Of a stretch of DNA of 64,000 bases, positions 47,986 to 60,169 are shown piece by piece. The position numbers and the translations under genes are program-made. Source of the stretch: Lysobacterales bacterium (GTDB lineage: Bacteria > Pseudomonadota > Gammaproteobacteria > Xanthomonadales > Xanthomonadaceae); NCBI GenBank assembly GCA_014946745.1, contig JADCRD010000003.1, positions 496,001-560,000 on the forward strand. Direction: 5' to 3'. Under the pieces are notes generated by a model. It saw only the letters and a program-made list of their open reading frames with translations. It had not been told where the DNA came from and made no database searches. The stretch's first letter is position 1, and each line of letters begins with the position of its first letter.

Positions 47986-49236
47986 ATGGACATCCAGCGC
48001 ATCGATCTCAAGCAGAAAGCCCGCCGTCGCCGCATCGCCTATGCGGTCGGCGGCGTCCTTGCCCTAGCCGCATTGGTGGGCTTCGTCAGCCGGCTGGATC
48101 CAGCCGCCCCCAGCGTGGCTGAGGCCAGCCTGTGGATCGACACGGTCAAGCAGGGCGACATGCTGCGCGAGGTGCGCGGCCCCGGCGTGCTGGTGCCGCG
48201 CGAGATCCGCTGGATCGCCGCCGAAAGCAATGCGCGGGTCGAGCGCATCGTGGTGCGCCCGGGTGCGCAGGTCGAGGCGGATACGGTGATTCTGGAGCTG
48301 TCCAATCCCGAGGTGATCGATCAGCAGCTGTCGGCGGAATCCGCGCTGACCGCGGCCGAGGCCGATTTCGTCGCGCGCCAGGTCGGCCTTGAAAGCCAGC
48401 TGCTGGATCAGCGCGCCGCACTCGCCGGCATCCGCGCCGACTACGAGGGCGCGCGGCTCACCGCCGAGGCCGAAACCGAGCTGGCGACGCGCGGCATCAT
48501 CTCGCGCATCCAGGCCCGGCGCAGCGAGCTCGCCGCCGAGCAGCTGAAGCTGCGCACCGAGATCGAAGTCGAGCGCATCGCCAAGTTCGAGCAGACCATC
48601 CGCGCCCAGCTCGCCGCCGAGCGCGCGCGCATCGAGCAGCTGAAGAACGTCGCCGAGCTGCGCCGCCGCCAGGCCGAGGGCCTCAAGGTGCGCGCGGGCA
48701 TCGCCGGCGTGCTGCAGCAGGTGCCGGTGCAGGAGGGCCAGCAGGTCATCGCCGGCACCAACCTCGCCCGCGTCGCCAAGCCCGGCGCATTGATGGCCGA
48801 GCTGCGCATCAGCGAAACCCAGGTCAAGGACATCGTCCACGGCCAGAGCGTTCGGGTGGACACGCGCAACGGCGTGGTCGCAGGCCAGGTGGTGCGCATC
48901 GACCCGGCCGTGCAGAACGGCACCGTGCTGGTCGAAGTCGACTTCACCGAGAAGCTTCCGGAAAGCGCACGCCCGGATTTGAGCGTCGACGGCACCATCG
49001 AGATCGAGCGTCTGATCAACGTATTGCATGTCGGCCGCCCTGCCTACGGCCAGCCCGAGAGCGAAGTGCGCCTGTTCCGCCTCGACGAGGACGGCCAGGC
49101 CCACCGCATCCCGGTGCGCCTGGGCCGCGCATCCGTCAACCAGATCGAAATCGCCCAGGGCCTGAACCCCGGCGACCGCATCGTTCTTTCGGACACCTCG
49201 CAGTGGGATGGGTATGAGCGTTTGCGGATCGATTGA
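47986..49236 (+). CDS. HlyD-family periplasmic adaptor protein
   Basis: A 416-residue membrane fusion protein: one N-terminal membrane segment (about 17-35), a lipoyl-like half motif (ESNARVERIVVRPGAQVEADTVI region near 78-98), a long coiled-coil (about 110-235, rich in Glu/Ala/Arg heptads), the second lipoyl half and beta-barrel (RISETQVKDIVHGQSV) and a membrane-proximal domain. It should bridge the permease in the inner membrane to an outer-membrane channel, as MacA does. No outer-membrane factor gene is in the window. It is the first gene of the transporter operon. Confidence 0.92.
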   Translation: MDIQRIDLKQKARRRRIAYAVGGVLALAALVGFVSRLDPAAPSVAEASLWIDTVKQGDMLREVRGPGVLVPREIRWIAAESNARVERIVVRPGAQVEADTVILELSNPEVIDQQLSAESALTAAEADFVARQVGLESQLLDQRAALAGIRADYEGARLTAEAETELATRGIISRIQARRSELAAEQLKLRTEIEVERIAKFEQTIRAQLAAERARIEQLKNVAELRRRQAEGLKVRAGIAGVLQQVPVQEGQQVIAGTNLARVAKPGALMAELRISETQVKDIVHGQSVRVDTRNGVVAGQVVRIDPAVQNGTVLVEVDFTEKLPESARPDLSVDGTIEIERLINVLHVGRPAYGQPESEVRLFRLDEDGQAHRIPVRLGRASVNQIEIAQGLNPGDRIVLSDTSQWDGYERLRID

Positions 49237-49247
49237 TCCGCGAACGC

Positions 49248-49388
49248 GGGGATTGGGGATTGGGGATGAGGGATTGGCCGACGGTTGAATCACTGCGCAA
49301 GGATCCGTGGCCCCGCTACGTAGCGCTGCGCCGCGGAACGCCGGGGACAGCCGGCCGCTCAATCCCCAATCCCTAATCCCCAATCCCG
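49248..49388. repeat. Inverted pair of GGGATT repeats
   Basis: GGGGATTGGGGATTGGGGAT at 49248 is mirrored by CAATCCCCAATCCC motifs at 49359-49388, with about 80 bp between that hold another palindrome, CGCTACGTAGCG (49314-49325). It lies between the adaptor and ATPase genes and could fold into a large hairpin in the operon mRNA. Confidence 0.8.
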
Positions 49389-49458
49389 GCTTGAGCAGGG
49401 CCAGCCGGCCAAGCCACACCCCACAACACATCGACACACCAGAAACGGAAGCCAAGCA

Positions 49459-50232
<774 letters not shown>

Positions 50233-50279
50233 ATGCGCTCTGTCCCATCCATCTTCTGCGAGCACGCGAGGCACACGCC

Positions 50280-52661
50280 ATGACTGCGCTCACCGCTATC
50301 TGGGGCGAAGCGCTGCGCCTGCTGCGCGCGCGGCCGTTGGGCAACGCCGCGGTCGTGCTGGTGCTGGCCTTGGGTCTCGTTGCGGTCATGTGCGTCAGCG
50401 CGATCAGCGCGCTGGTGATGGATGCCGCACCCGACACGCTTCCCGGTGAGCGCCTGTTCGGCTTTGGCGTCGGCGGCAGCGCCGCGCAGGCGCGCAGCCT
50501 GCCCGGCAGCGAGGCGCTGGCGCTGCGGCGCGAGTTGCCGGGGCTTGAGCGCACGGTTCTGCTGCGCGCCGTCGAGTTCAACCTGGCCGCCGCCAGTGGC
50601 GATGCCTTGCGCAGCGAGCGCGTCAGCGGCGCGCTGCTGGATGGCGATCCCTTCGCCCTGCTGGGCTGGCCGATGGCGATGGGCCGCGGCTTCAGCGCCG
50701 AAGACTTCGCCGCCGATGCGCCGGCCGTGGTGGTAATCGGCGATGCGCTGTGGCGCTCGCGCTTCAATGCCGACCCCTCGGTCATCGGCCGCAGCCTGCG
50801 CATCGATGGTGCGCCTGCGGTGCTGGTCGGTGTGCTGCCGCCGCAGCGCGCCTATCCCTTCCAGCAGCAGATCTACCGGCCGGTGAATCTCGCTGCTTCG
50901 CCCAGCCTGCACAGCCGCTACTGGCAGACCCTCGTGCGCATCGATGAGCCCAGCGCGCTGCCGGCGACCCGCGCGGCGTTTGCGGCGGCGCAGGCCGAGC
51001 GCGAGCGCCTGGAGGGCGCCGCGGCCAAGCACGAAGCGCTGCACTTCGGTTCGCTTTGGGGCGCGGCCTCCGGCCCGCAGACCGAGCTGCTGGTGCTGGT
51101 GCTGGCGGCGGTGGTCGGTCTGGTCATGCTGATGGCGGCGACCAATGCCGGCGGCCTGCTGCTGGTGCAGTGGTTGGGCCGCGCGCGTGAGCTGGCGACG
51201 CGGCGGGCGCTGGGTGCCGGCGCGCTGCGCATCGGCGCGGGCCTGCTGCTGCAGGGGCTGCTCCTGGTCGGCTTGGCCTGGGTGCTGGCCCTGCTGTTGA
51301 GCGATCGGATTCTGGATGCGCTGTCGCGCTACTTCTGGAGCGTCGAGAGCGGCATGCCCCTGTATGTCGAACTGCAGCTGTCGGCCCAGGTGCTGGCGAT
51401 CAGCGCCGCCGCTGCGCTGCTGGCGGTGTTGTTGTTGACCGTGCCGACCCTGATGCGTCTGCGTGGCGCCGGTGCCCTGGCCGAGCTGCGCAGCGGCACG
51501 CGTTCGACCAGCCGGATGCTGTCGCGCTTCAGCCGCGGCCTGTTCGCCCTGCAGGCCCTGCTGGCGGTGGTCACCGTGCTCGCCACCCTGCAAGCCGCGT
51601 TGGGCGCGCATGCCCAGCAGACGCGGTCGATCGGGCTCGACACCGGGGCGGTACTCGTAGCGCAGTTCAACGGCGCCGACCTCGATGCCCGCGCCGCTTT
51701 CAGCGAGCGCCTGCAGCAGCGGCTGCGCGCCGAGCCGGGCGTGAGCGCGGTGAGCGTGTCCAACCACATTCCGTTGGCGGTGGTGAGCCGGCCTGATCTC
51801 GAACTCGGCGAGCGCCGCGTCAATGTCGATCTGGCGCCGGTCGATGCCGGTTTTGCCGAGGTCTATGGCTTGCCCCTGCGCCGCGGGCGCTGGTTCAGCG
51901 AGGACGAGATCGCCCAGCAGCGCCGCGTGGCGGTGATCGATCCCGCGCTGGCCGCAGCCCTGTTCGAGGGCCGCGACGGCATCGGCGAGAGCTTCACCCG
52001 CGACGTGGGCGGCGAGAGCGTGCGCTACCAGGTGATCGGCCTCAGCGAAGAGCTGCGGCTGGCCGAGGCGGTCGGCGCGGATCGCCCCAGCGTGTTCCTG
52101 CCGATGCCGCCGCGCAGCGGGGCCGAACTCGCGCTGGCGCTGCGTCTTGAGGGCGATATCGAAGCCTTTGTGCCGCGACTGCAGGCGCTGGCTGCCGAGC
52201 TCGATCCGGACTTCGCGCTGGCCGAGATCGGCAGCTTCGCCGAGCGCCGCGCGCGCGCCAACGAATGGGCGCAGATGGTGCTCGGGATGTTCGCCCCGTT
52301 GGGCCTGCTCGCCCTGGTGCTGGCTACCACCGGCCTGTCGGCCCTGCTCGGCAGCCTGGTCAACGAGCGCATCCGCGAGATTGGCCTGCGCCGCGCGCTG
52401 GGTGCGTCCGGGCTCAGCCTTGGTCGTGGCCTGCTGGGCGGACTGGGCCTGTGGGGCGCCGTCGGCGCGCTGCTGGGCGTTGCCGCGGCGGTGGCCCTGG
52501 TCGATCCGCTCAGCCAGAGCCTGTACGGCGAGAGCCAGGTCGGCGCAGTGGCGATCGCCGCGACCCTGCTCAGCCTGCTGCTGGCGCTCGCCGTGGGCGT
52601 GGCCGGTCCGCTGGGGCGCGCGCTGCGAATCGATCCTCTGACCGCGCTGCGCAGCGACTGA
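50280..52661 (+). CDS. ABC permease 1 of 6, FtsX/MacB fold
   Basis: A 793-residue permease with two fused FtsX halves. Membrane segments are near 22-45, 271-291, 321-341, 370-390, 420-441, 662-692, 718-741 and 753-778; the two long loops (about 46-265 and 445-660) are MacB-type periplasmic domains. It differs from the others in lacking the CANLANLLL motif; here the equivalent reads LMAATNAGGLLLVQW. The 8-segment, two-domain layout is that of ADOP-type permeases. It starts 47 bp after the ATPase gene. Confidence 0.9.
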   Translation: MTALTAIWGEALRLLRARPLGNAAVVLVLALGLVAVMCVSAISALVMDAAPDTLPGERLFGFGVGGSAAQARSLPGSEALALRRELPGLERTVLLRAVEFNLAAASGDALRSERVSGALLDGDPFALLGWPMAMGRGFSAEDFAADAPAVVVIGDALWRSRFNADPSVIGRSLRIDGAPAVLVGVLPPQRAYPFQQQIYRPVNLAASPSLHSRYWQTLVRIDEPSALPATRAAFAAAQAERERLEGAAAKHEALHFGSLWGAASGPQTELLVLVLAAVVGLVMLMAATNAGGLLLVQWLGRARELATRRALGAGALRIGAGLLLQGLLLVGLAWVLALLLSDRILDALSRYFWSVESGMPLYVELQLSAQVLAISAAAALLAVLLLTVPTLMRLRGAGALAELRSGTRSTSRMLSRFSRGLFALQALLAVVTVLATLQAALGAHAQQTRSIGLDTGAVLVAQFNGADLDARAAFSERLQQRLRAEPGVSAVSVSNHIPLAVVSRPDLELGERRVNVDLAPVDAGFAEVYGLPLRRGRWFSEDEIAQQRRVAVIDPALAAALFEGRDGIGESFTRDVGGESVRYQVIGLSEELRLAEAVGADRPSVFLPMPPRSGAELALALRLEGDIEAFVPRLQALAAELDPDFALAEIGSFAERRARANEWAQMVLGMFAPLGLLALVLATTGLSALLGSLVNERIREIGLRRALGASGLSLGRGLLGGLGLWGAVGALLGVAAAVALVDPLSQSLYGESQVGAVAIAATLLSLLLALAVGVAGPLGRALRIDPLTALRSD

Positions 52662-52739
52662 AGCACAGCGCCACAAGATCCAAGTTCAAGGAGGCGACAT
52701 GCAAGGACGCATTCATCCACAGAGCCCGGAGGCACAGCC

Positions 52740-55166
52740 ATGACCCTGTTGAGCGAGATCCGTCAGAGTCTGCGCAGCCTGCTGCGCCAGCCCGGCTTTC
52801 TGTTCACCGCCGTACTCACGCTGGCGCTTGGCGTCGGCGCGGTCACTGCGGTGTCCAGCGTGGTCTACGGCGTGCTGCTCAAGCCCCTGCCGTACCCGCA
52901 GGCCGAGCGCATCGTCGAGGTGCTGCGCGTGCAGGAGAACTACGGCGGCCCGGTTTCGCGGCCGCTGTACTTCGACTGGCGCGAAGCCACGCGCGGCCAG
53001 TTCGAGGCGCTGGCCGCGACCAACGGCGGCATCGGCACCCTGCGCATCGGCGACGCCGCCGAGCGTCGTATCAGCTATCGAGTCAGCCCCGAATTCTGGA
53101 CGGTGATGGGCCTGCCGCCGCTGCTCGGCCGCTGGTTCGGACAGGCTGAGGAGGACAGCGGCGAGAAGGTCGCCGTGCTCTCGCATGCGCTGTGGCAGCA
53201 GCGGTTCGGCGGCCGCAGCGAGGTGATCGGCGAGCGTATCGAACTGAACGGCGAAGCCTGGACGGTGATCGGCGTAGCCCCCGCGGCAATGCGTCTGCCC
53301 GAGGGCGCCGAGCTCTATCTGCCCACCCATCTGCCGCTGAGCGGCTCGGATCGGGGTACCAGCTATCTGCGCCTGATCGGCCGTGTTGCCGATGGCATCA
53401 CCCAAACCCAGGTCGATGCGGCCATGTCGGCCTTGAATGCGCGCTTGGCCGAAACCCATCCCGACGATCACGCCAAGCTCGGCGCGCGCCTGAAGCCGCT
53501 GCGCGACAGCCTGGGCGCGCATCTGCAGGACGCGCTGTGGAGCCTGTTCGTGGCCTCGCTGCTGGTGCTGCTGATCGCCTGCGCCAACCTCGCCAATCTT
53601 CTGCTGGCCCGCGCCAGCCAGCGCCGCGCCGAGTACGCGGTGCGCGCCGCCCTGGGCGCCGCCCGCGGCCGCCTGCTGCGTGCGGCCCTGGTCGAAGCGC
53701 TGCTCATCGGCGTGCTCGGTGCCATCGGCGGTGCGCTGATCGCCGCCGCCGGCGTGCCCCTGCTGCTCGCCGGTGCACCGGATCTGCTGCCCGCGCAGGC
53801 CGAAGTCGCGCTGGATTGGCGCGTGCTGGCCGCCTGTCTCGCGCTCAGTCTCGGCACCCTGCTGCTGTTCGCCCTGCTGCCGGCGCGGCGCGCGGCCAAC
53901 GTGCCGCCGGCCGGCAGCCTGGGTGAGGCCGGGCGCGGGCCGGCGGCGGGCCGTCACGGCGGTCGCGCGCGGCGCGCGCTGGTGGTGGCGGAAGTCGCAC
54001 TCGCCCTGACCCTGCTGGCCGGCGCCGGCCTGATGATCGAGAGCCTGCGCCGCCTCGGCGAAGTCAACACCGGCGTGCGGACCGAGGGCGTGCTGACGGC
54101 CAGTGTCGTGCTCAACGTGCCGGCGGGCCCCGACGGCGAAGGCTGGGAGGACAGCTACCGTCGCCACACCCTGTCGATCGCGCCGAAGCTGGACGCGGTG
54201 CTCGCAGCGGTCGCGGCACTGCCCGGCGTCGAGGCCGTCGGCGTCAGCGACTCGTTGCCGCTTTCGGCGATGGACAACTACAGCTCCGGCGTGCGGGTGA
54301 TTGGCAGCGAGCCGGTCGAAGGTCAGGAGCCCGGCGCCAACTGGCGCTTCGTCAATCCGGACTACTTCGCCGCGGTGGGCGTGCTGATCGAACAGGGCCG
54401 CGCTCTGCAGGACAGCGACGCACGCGCCGGCGAGCTGCCGCAGACCGTGCTGGTCAACGCCAGCTTCGCCCGCCGCTTCATGGGCGAGGGCGATCCGGTG
54501 GGTCGGCAGATCGAGTTCCTGGGCGGGCCGAAGACCGTGGTCGGCGTGGTCGCCGACGCCCGCCACTTCGGCGCCGACCGCGAGCCGACCCCGGAGGTCT
54601 ACATGCACCACCACCAGGCGGTGCAGGAGCAGTTCTTCCTGGCGCTGCGCGTGCGCGGCGAGCCCATGGCCCTGGCCGAGCCGCTGCGCCGTGCGCTGCA
54701 GACACTCGACCCGGCGATGCCGGTGTCGTCGATCCGCCCCTTCGAGAGGCTGGCCGCGGAGTTGAACCAGCTGCGCCAGTTCCGTCTGCAGCTGATGGCG
54801 ATCTTCAGCGCGGTGGCGCTCAGCCTGGCGGCGATCGGACTGTATGGCGTCATCAGCTACGGCGTGCAGCAGCGTCGGCAGGAGCTCGGCATCCGCATGT
54901 CGCTGGGTGCCGATGCCCGGCACCTGCTGGGCCTGCTGCTGCGGCAGGGGCTCGGCCTGCTGCTTGCCGGGCTCGCCCTGGGCGCGGTAGGCGCCGTGCT
55001 GCTGGGCCGCAGCCTCAGCACCCAGCTGTTCGGCGTCGGCAGCGTCGAGCCCGGCGTGCTGCTGACCGTGGCTGGCGTGCTCGGCGCGGTCGGCCTTGCG
55101 GCCTGTCTCATCCCCAGCCTGCGTGCGGTGCGCGCGGACCCCGTGCAAAGCCTGCGCGGCGCATGA
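52740..55166 (+). CDS. ABC permease 2 of 6, ADOP type
   Basis: An 808-residue permease with segments near 20-42, 266-288, 320-346, 361-382, 413-437, 682-705, 737-757 and 773-794. Hallmarks are the N-terminal [19 protein letters not shown], the mid motif [20 protein letters not shown] and [20 protein letters not shown] near the end; these match the family called acidobacterial duplicated orphan permeases. Such proteins usually occur without any ATPase, but here the ATPase is in the same operon. A stretch at 52700-52739 precedes the ATG; GGAGG lies further upstream. Confidence 0.92.
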   Translation: MTLLSEIRQSLRSLLRQPGFLFTAVLTLALGVGAVTAVSSVVYGVLLKPLPYPQAERIVEVLRVQENYGGPVSRPLYFDWREATRGQFEALAATNGGIGTLRIGDAAERRISYRVSPEFWTVMGLPPLLGRWFGQAEEDSGEKVAVLSHALWQQRFGGRSEVIGERIELNGEAWTVIGVAPAAMRLPEGAELYLPTHLPLSGSDRGTSYLRLIGRVADGITQTQVDAAMSALNARLAETHPDDHAKLGARLKPLRDSLGAHLQDALWSLFVASLLVLLIACANLANLLLARASQRRAEYAVRAALGAARGRLLRAALVEALLIGVLGAIGGALIAAAGVPLLLAGAPDLLPAQAEVALDWRVLAACLALSLGTLLLFALLPARRAANVPPAGSLGEAGRGPAAGRHGGRARRALVVAEVALALTLLAGAGLMIESLRRLGEVNTGVRTEGVLTASVVLNVPAGPDGEGWEDSYRRHTLSIAPKLDAVLAAVAALPGVEAVGVSDSLPLSAMDNYSSGVRVIGSEPVEGQEPGANWRFVNPDYFAAVGVLIEQGRALQDSDARAGELPQTVLVNASFARRFMGEGDPVGRQIEFLGGPKTVVGVVADARHFGADREPTPEVYMHHHQAVQEQFFLALRVRGEPMALAEPLRRALQTLDPAMPVSSIRPFERLAAELNQLRQFRLQLMAIFSAVALSLAAIGLYGVISYGVQQRRQELGIRMSLGADARHLLGLLLRQGLGLLLAGLALGAVGAVLLGRSLSTQLFGVGSVEPGVLLTVAGVLGAVGLAACLIPSLRAVRADPVQSLRGA

Positions 55167-55191
55167 CCGCCCGCGCCTTCAGGAGATCGAC

Positions 55192-57657
55192 ATGATCGCA
55201 AGCCTGCTGCAGGACCTGCGCTACAGCCTTCGCGGCCTGCTCGCGCGGCCGCTGTTCCTGACCATTGCCGTGCTCACGCTGGGCCTGGGCATCGGCGCCA
55301 ACACCGCGATCTTCTCGGTCATGCACGGCCTGCTGCTGAGGCCGCTGCCGTATACGGACGGCGAGCGTCTGGTCGAAGTGTTCAATCGCTATCCGAACAT
55401 GAATCTTGGCTATGCGGGCACCTCGATTCCGGACTATCTCGACCGCCGCGAACAGGCGCCCTCGATCGAGGACATGGCGCTGTACACCAGCGCCAGCTTC
55501 GGCTTGAGCGCGTCGTCCGGAACGCCCGAGCGTCTGAGCGCGCTGAAGGCCACGCCCAGCCTGTTCAGCACGCTTGGCACGCAGGCGGCGCTGGGCCAGG
55601 TGTTCACCGAAGCCCATGCGGAGATCGGCAACGAACGGGTGGCGGTGCTGTCGTGGGCCCTCTGGCGCAACCGCTTCAACGGCGATCGCGACGTGCTGGG
55701 GCGCGAGATCCGCTTGAACGGCGAAAACTACCGCGTGCTGGGCGTCATGCCCGAAGGCTTTGGCTTTCCCTCGCGGGACGTTCAGCTGTGGGTGCCGTTC
55801 GCCTTCACCGAGCAGCAGAAGAGCGATCAGGAGCGCGGCTTCGAGAGCTCCGCGAGCATCGCCCGCCTGAAGCCGGGCGCCACGATCGAGGGGCTTACCG
55901 CCGAACTCGACACCATCATCGCCCGCAACGCCGATCGCCTGGCCTCAGCGGGCGAGCAGGGCGCCGGGTTCGCTGCTTTTCTGCGCGCCGGCAACATGAA
56001 GGGCGGCGCCTCCAGCCTGCGCGAGCAGCAGGTGGGCGAGGCGCGCGAGGTGCTGACCATCCTGCAGGCCGCGGTGGGCATGGTGCTGCTGATCGCCTGC
56101 GCCAACCTCGCCAACCTGCTGCTCATTCGTCTGCACGGCCGCCGCAAGGAGCTGACGCTGCGCAGCGCGCTGGGCGCAGGCCGCTCGCGTCTGGCGCTGC
56201 AGGTGCTGGGTGAGGCCCTGCTGCTGGCCGCGTTTGGCGGGCTCGCTGGGCTGGCGGTGGCCACGGTCTGCATCGAGCTGATGCCGGCGCTGGGCATCCA
56301 GCCCAGCTCGGCCGACTACGAGATCCGTCTCGACCGCGAGGTGGTGCTGTTTGGCCTCGGCATCAGCCTGCTGGCTGCGCTGCTGGCGAGCGCGCTGCCG
56401 CTGGCGAGTCTGCTGCGCATGGACATCGGCGAGACGCTTAAGGAAGGCGGTCGCTCCGGCGCCGGCGGGCGTCGCGCCGCGCTGTCGCGGCAGGGCCTGG
56501 TGGTGCTGCAGATGGCGCTGGCGACCACGCTCTTGATTGGCGCCGGCCTGCTGCTGCGGAGCTTCCAGGCTTTGTCCGAACAGAGCCCGGGCTTCGAGTC
56601 CAGCGGCCTGCTGACCGCCCGCGTCGACCTCGATGCGCCGCGCTACGCCGAGGACGCCGCGCGCGCACGCTTCATCGACGAAGCGCTGGCCCGGCTGCGC
56701 GCGCTGCCGGGCGTGCAGCAGGCGGCCTTTACGTCGAATCTGCCCTTCAGCAACAGCGACTCCTCGGGCTCGTACAGCATCGTCGGCCGCGACACCGCCG
56801 ATGGCGAGCCCAACCCGCACGGCATGCAGCGCCAGGTGGGCGGCGACTACTTCGAGGCCCTCAAGATTCCGCTGCTGGCCGGGCGCTACCTCAATGCCAG
56901 CGACAGCGCGCAGTCCGAGCAGGTGGTGGTGATCGACGAGATCCTCGCCAACACCCATTTCAACGGTCGCGATGCGATCGGCCAGCAGCTGAGCCGCTTC
57001 GGCGGTGATGCGCCAGCGGCCACCATCGTCGGCGTGGTCGGCACGGTCCGCCACCAGCAGCTGGCCACCGCCACCAGCAAGGAAACCCTGTACTGGCCGG
57101 TGAGCCAGGCCACGCCGCCGTTCGGCAGCTTCGTGCTGCGCTCGGCGCTGCCGGCCGAACAGCTGCTGCCGCAGGTGCGCGAGGCCCTGCGCGCGGTGGA
57201 CCCCGAGCAGCCGGTCTACGACATCCGAAGCCTGGATGAGCGCATCGCGATCTCGCTGGACCAGCAGCGCGCGCCGATGCTGCTGCTCGGCGCCTTTGCC
57301 GCGGTGTCGATGCTGCTGGCCGCGCTCGGCATCTACGGCGTGCTGGCCTACGCGGTCAGCCAGCGCACCGGCGAGCTGGGCGTACGCATGGCGATCGGCG
57401 CCAGCGCACAGGAGCTGCTGCGCATGGTGATGGGGCAGGGCGCGCGGCTGGTGGCGGTCGGTCTCGGTCTCGGCCTGCTCGGTGCTGGCCTGTTCGGCTA
57501 CGCCGCGCGCAGCCAGCTGTTCGGCGTCAGCGCCGGCGACCCGCTGACCTATGTGGGGGTCTGCGGCTTCCTGGCTACGGTCGCGCTGGCCGCCTGCTAC
57601 CTGCCCGCGCGCCGCGCCGCGCGGACCGATCCGATGGTTGCGCTGAGGTACGAATAG
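55192..57657 (+). CDS. ABC permease 3 of 6, ADOP type
   Basis: An 821-residue permease, the longest of the set, with the same eight-segment design. It has [20 protein letters not shown] at the N-terminal helix, [20 protein letters not shown] in the middle and [20 protein letters not shown] near the end. The ATG at 55192 has AGGAG about 6 nt upstream, and an in-frame extension into gene 2 is rejected. The first periplasmic domain has [21 protein letters not shown], which resembles ADOP proteins of other phyla more closely than the other copies do. Confidence 0.92.
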   Translation: MIASLLQDLRYSLRGLLARPLFLTIAVLTLGLGIGANTAIFSVMHGLLLRPLPYTDGERLVEVFNRYPNMNLGYAGTSIPDYLDRREQAPSIEDMALYTSASFGLSASSGTPERLSALKATPSLFSTLGTQAALGQVFTEAHAEIGNERVAVLSWALWRNRFNGDRDVLGREIRLNGENYRVLGVMPEGFGFPSRDVQLWVPFAFTEQQKSDQERGFESSASIARLKPGATIEGLTAELDTIIARNADRLASAGEQGAGFAAFLRAGNMKGGASSLREQQVGEAREVLTILQAAVGMVLLIACANLANLLLIRLHGRRKELTLRSALGAGRSRLALQVLGEALLLAAFGGLAGLAVATVCIELMPALGIQPSSADYEIRLDREVVLFGLGISLLAALLASALPLASLLRMDIGETLKEGGRSGAGGRRAALSRQGLVVLQMALATTLLIGAGLLLRSFQALSEQSPGFESSGLLTARVDLDAPRYAEDAARARFIDEALARLRALPGVQQAAFTSNLPFSNSDSSGSYSIVGRDTADGEPNPHGMQRQVGGDYFEALKIPLLAGRYLNASDSAQSEQVVVIDEILANTHFNGRDAIGQQLSRFGGDAPAATIVGVVGTVRHQQLATATSKETLYWPVSQATPPFGSFVLRSALPAEQLLPQVREALRAVDPEQPVYDIRSLDERIAISLDQQRAPMLLLGAFAAVSMLLAALGIYGVLAYAVSQRTGELGVRMAIGASAQELLRMVMGQGARLVAVGLGLGLLGAGLFGYAARSQLFGVSAGDPLTYVGVCGFLATVALAACYLPARRAARTDPMVALRYE

Positions 57658-57659
57658 TC

Positions 57660-60059
57660 ATGTCCAGCCTGGCCAGTGCCTGGAACGAACTGCGCTCGGC
57701 GCTGCGTGGTCTCACGCGCGCTCCCGGCTTCAGTCTGATGGCGGTGCTGATGCTCGGCCTGGGCATCGGACTGAGCGTCGCGATGTACAGCGCTCTGCAC
57801 GGCATGCTGCTGAGCCGCCTGCCGCTGCGGGACGGCGCATCGGTGGTCGTTCTGCAGGCGCGCAATCAGGCGCAGGGCATTGAAGCGGCGCAATTCACCG
57901 TAGAGGAGGCCGAGGCGCTCTCGGCGGGCGTGGCGGGCTTTGAGCAGATCGCCTACTACTGGTGGTACAGCGTCGGTGTATTCGACGGCGAGTCGGCGCG
58001 TGACCTCACGACCCACATGGTCGGGCCGGGCTACTTCGCTGCACTCGGTGTCGAGCCGGTGCTGGGCCGTCTGCTCAGCGAGGAGGACATCCGCGAGGAT
58101 CGGCCGGTGGCCCTGCTCTCCCATTCCGAGTGGCAGCGCCGGTTCGGCGGTTCGACCGCGGTGCTGGGTCAGCGCCTCGATGTGATCGACGAGGCGCCGC
58201 TGGAAGTCATCGGCGTGTTGCCCGCGGACATCAGCGTGTTCTCTGGCGATGCCGCGCTCTGGCGTCCGTTGTCGCCGCGCTTTCTGCCCCAGGGCGAGCC
58301 GCGTCGCACGGTGCGAGCGGTGATGCTGGTGGGGCGCCTGCTGGGTTCGACCTCTGCGCAACAGGCAGACGCCGCGCTGGCGGCGCGGATGCAGGCGCTG
58401 GTGCGCGGCGAGGCGGAATCCGGTTGGACGGCGTCGAGCCGCAGTCTGCTGGATCAACTGGTGGGTGATGTGCGCGGCGCTCTGTGGGGCGCGTTCGCGC
58501 TGGCCCTGCTGGTGCTGCTGATCGGCGCCAGCAATCTGGCCTTGATGCTCGATGCGCGCCGTACTGCACGCCTGCGCGAGCGCGCTGTACAGCTCGCCTT
58601 GGGCGCGAGCTCAGCGCGACTGGGTCGCGCCGCGTTGATCGAGCTCGCCGCCCTTTCGATGGCAGCGGTCGCGATGGGTGTGCTGATCGCACTCGCGGCC
58701 ATCGCCCTGCTGCGCGAAGTCGCCGAAACCAGCCTGGCGCGCTCTGAACAGATCCAGCTGGATTCCGGTGCCCTGCTGTTTGCGGTCGCCCTGGGCCTGC
58801 TGCTGCCGGGTGTGGTGGTGGTGGTGGGGGCAGTACGCGGGGGCGCTGTCGAGGCCGCAGCCATGCGCGGCGCGGGCCTCGGCCTGCCGGCTTCGGCCGG
58901 CCCGCAGCGCTGGTTGCCGGCCGTCGCGGTGGCACTGGCCACGCTCAGTCTGGTGAGCGCACTCGGGCTTGCCAGTGGGCTGTGGCGTTTGCAGCAGATT
59001 GAACCGGGCTACCAGACCGATCGCGTGCATGCCCTGCAGATCTTCCGCGTCGGCCAGGAGGCCTTCGTGCCCTTCGCCGAGCGCATGCTTGAGGCCTTGG
59101 CGGCCATCCCCGGCGTTGAGCAGGCGGCACTGTCCAGTGCGGTTCCCCTGTCCAACATCGGCAGCGCTCAGCTCCAGCTCCGGTCTGCGGACCAGAGCGA
59201 TGCCGCGCCGCTGCAGGCGGGTGTTCGGCACGTCTCGCCCGGCTATCGAGCCCTGCTCGGGATTCCTCTGCTCAGCGGTCGCGATTTCAGCCGCGAGGAT
59301 CGACGCGGCTCGGCACCGGTTGTCCTGCTGAGCGCCGCAGCCGCGCGTCGTTTGTTCGCGAATGAGAACGCCGTGGGGCGCCAGATCGAACTGCCCGATG
59401 GGCGGGGCGGTCAGCTGCGGCATGAAGTGGTAGGCGTCATCGCCGACATTCGCAACGAAGGCCTGCGCAATGCGCCTGCACCCGAGGTGCTGGTGCCCTA
59501 CGCGCAATCGCCGCGGATGGGCATGAGCTTTCTCGTGCGCAGCCGCAGCGGTGGGCCCGAGATCGACACACAGGTTCGCGCGGCGCTGCAGACCCTTGAT
59601 CCGCGTCAGCCGGTGACCGACCAGTTCATGTTGCAGGCGCAGCTGACCGATCAACTGCGGCCGGCGCGTGTGTTCTCGGCCACCGTTGGCGTGTTCGCCG
59701 CACTCGCCCTGCTGCTGGCAGCGGCCGGTGTGTATGCCGTGTCCTCGCTGCAGCAGCGGCGTCGCCTGCCTGAGTACGGCCTGCGTCTGGCGGTCGGCGC
59801 GCGACCTTCCCAGCTCGCCTCGCGCGCCTTGCGCGAAGGTCTGAGGGTCGGCCTGATCGGCGTCGTGCTGGGTGCCTGCGCCAGCGCAGCTGCGTTCGGC
59901 TTTGCCGAGCTCGGCGCCTTGGGGGTTGAGGCGGGTCTCCCCCTGGGCGCCCTGCTGATCGGTGCGGTCCTGATGGTGCTTGTGGCCCTGGCTGCCAGCG
60001 CAGGCCCGGCGCTGCGGGCAGCGCGCACGCCGCCCACCGAGGTGCTACGACATGTTTAG
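57660..60059 (+). CDS. ABC permease 4 of 6, ADOP type
   Basis: A 799-residue permease that starts two bases after the stop of permease 3, so translation is coupled. The N-terminal helix is GFSLMAVLMLGLGIGLSVA. The mid motif has drifted to LIGASNLALMLDARRTARLR, replacing the usual CANLAN, and this drift is shared with permease 6. It has a Gly-rich loop and more acidic periplasmic domains. The C-terminal half ends in AARTPPTEVLRHV. The protein may face different partners from copies 2 and 3. Confidence 0.9.
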   Translation: MSSLASAWNELRSALRGLTRAPGFSLMAVLMLGLGIGLSVAMYSALHGMLLSRLPLRDGASVVVLQARNQAQGIEAAQFTVEEAEALSAGVAGFEQIAYYWWYSVGVFDGESARDLTTHMVGPGYFAALGVEPVLGRLLSEEDIREDRPVALLSHSEWQRRFGGSTAVLGQRLDVIDEAPLEVIGVLPADISVFSGDAALWRPLSPRFLPQGEPRRTVRAVMLVGRLLGSTSAQQADAALAARMQALVRGEAESGWTASSRSLLDQLVGDVRGALWGAFALALLVLLIGASNLALMLDARRTARLRERAVQLALGASSARLGRAALIELAALSMAAVAMGVLIALAAIALLREVAETSLARSEQIQLDSGALLFAVALGLLLPGVVVVVGAVRGGAVEAAAMRGAGLGLPASAGPQRWLPAVAVALATLSLVSALGLASGLWRLQQIEPGYQTDRVHALQIFRVGQEAFVPFAERMLEALAAIPGVEQAALSSAVPLSNIGSAQLQLRSADQSDAAPLQAGVRHVSPGYRALLGIPLLSGRDFSREDRRGSAPVVLLSAAAARRLFANENAVGRQIELPDGRGGQLRHEVVGVIADIRNEGLRNAPAPEVLVPYAQSPRMGMSFLVRSRSGGPEIDTQVRAALQTLDPRQPVTDQFMLQAQLTDQLRPARVFSATVGVFAALALLLAAAGVYAVSSLQQRRRLPEYGLRLAVGARPSQLASRALREGLRVGLIGVVLGACASAAAFGFAELGALGVEAGLPLGALLIGAVLMVLVALAASAGPALRAARTPPTEVLRHV

Positions 60060-60169
60060 GCCGCGATCCGGATTCGCGCGAACGGTCGGTTTCTGTTGCC
60101 CCCCAGCCCGGCGCACTTCTCCGCGCAGGCTGATCCCCGGCTTCGAGTTGCATGGAAAGGGAGATTCGC

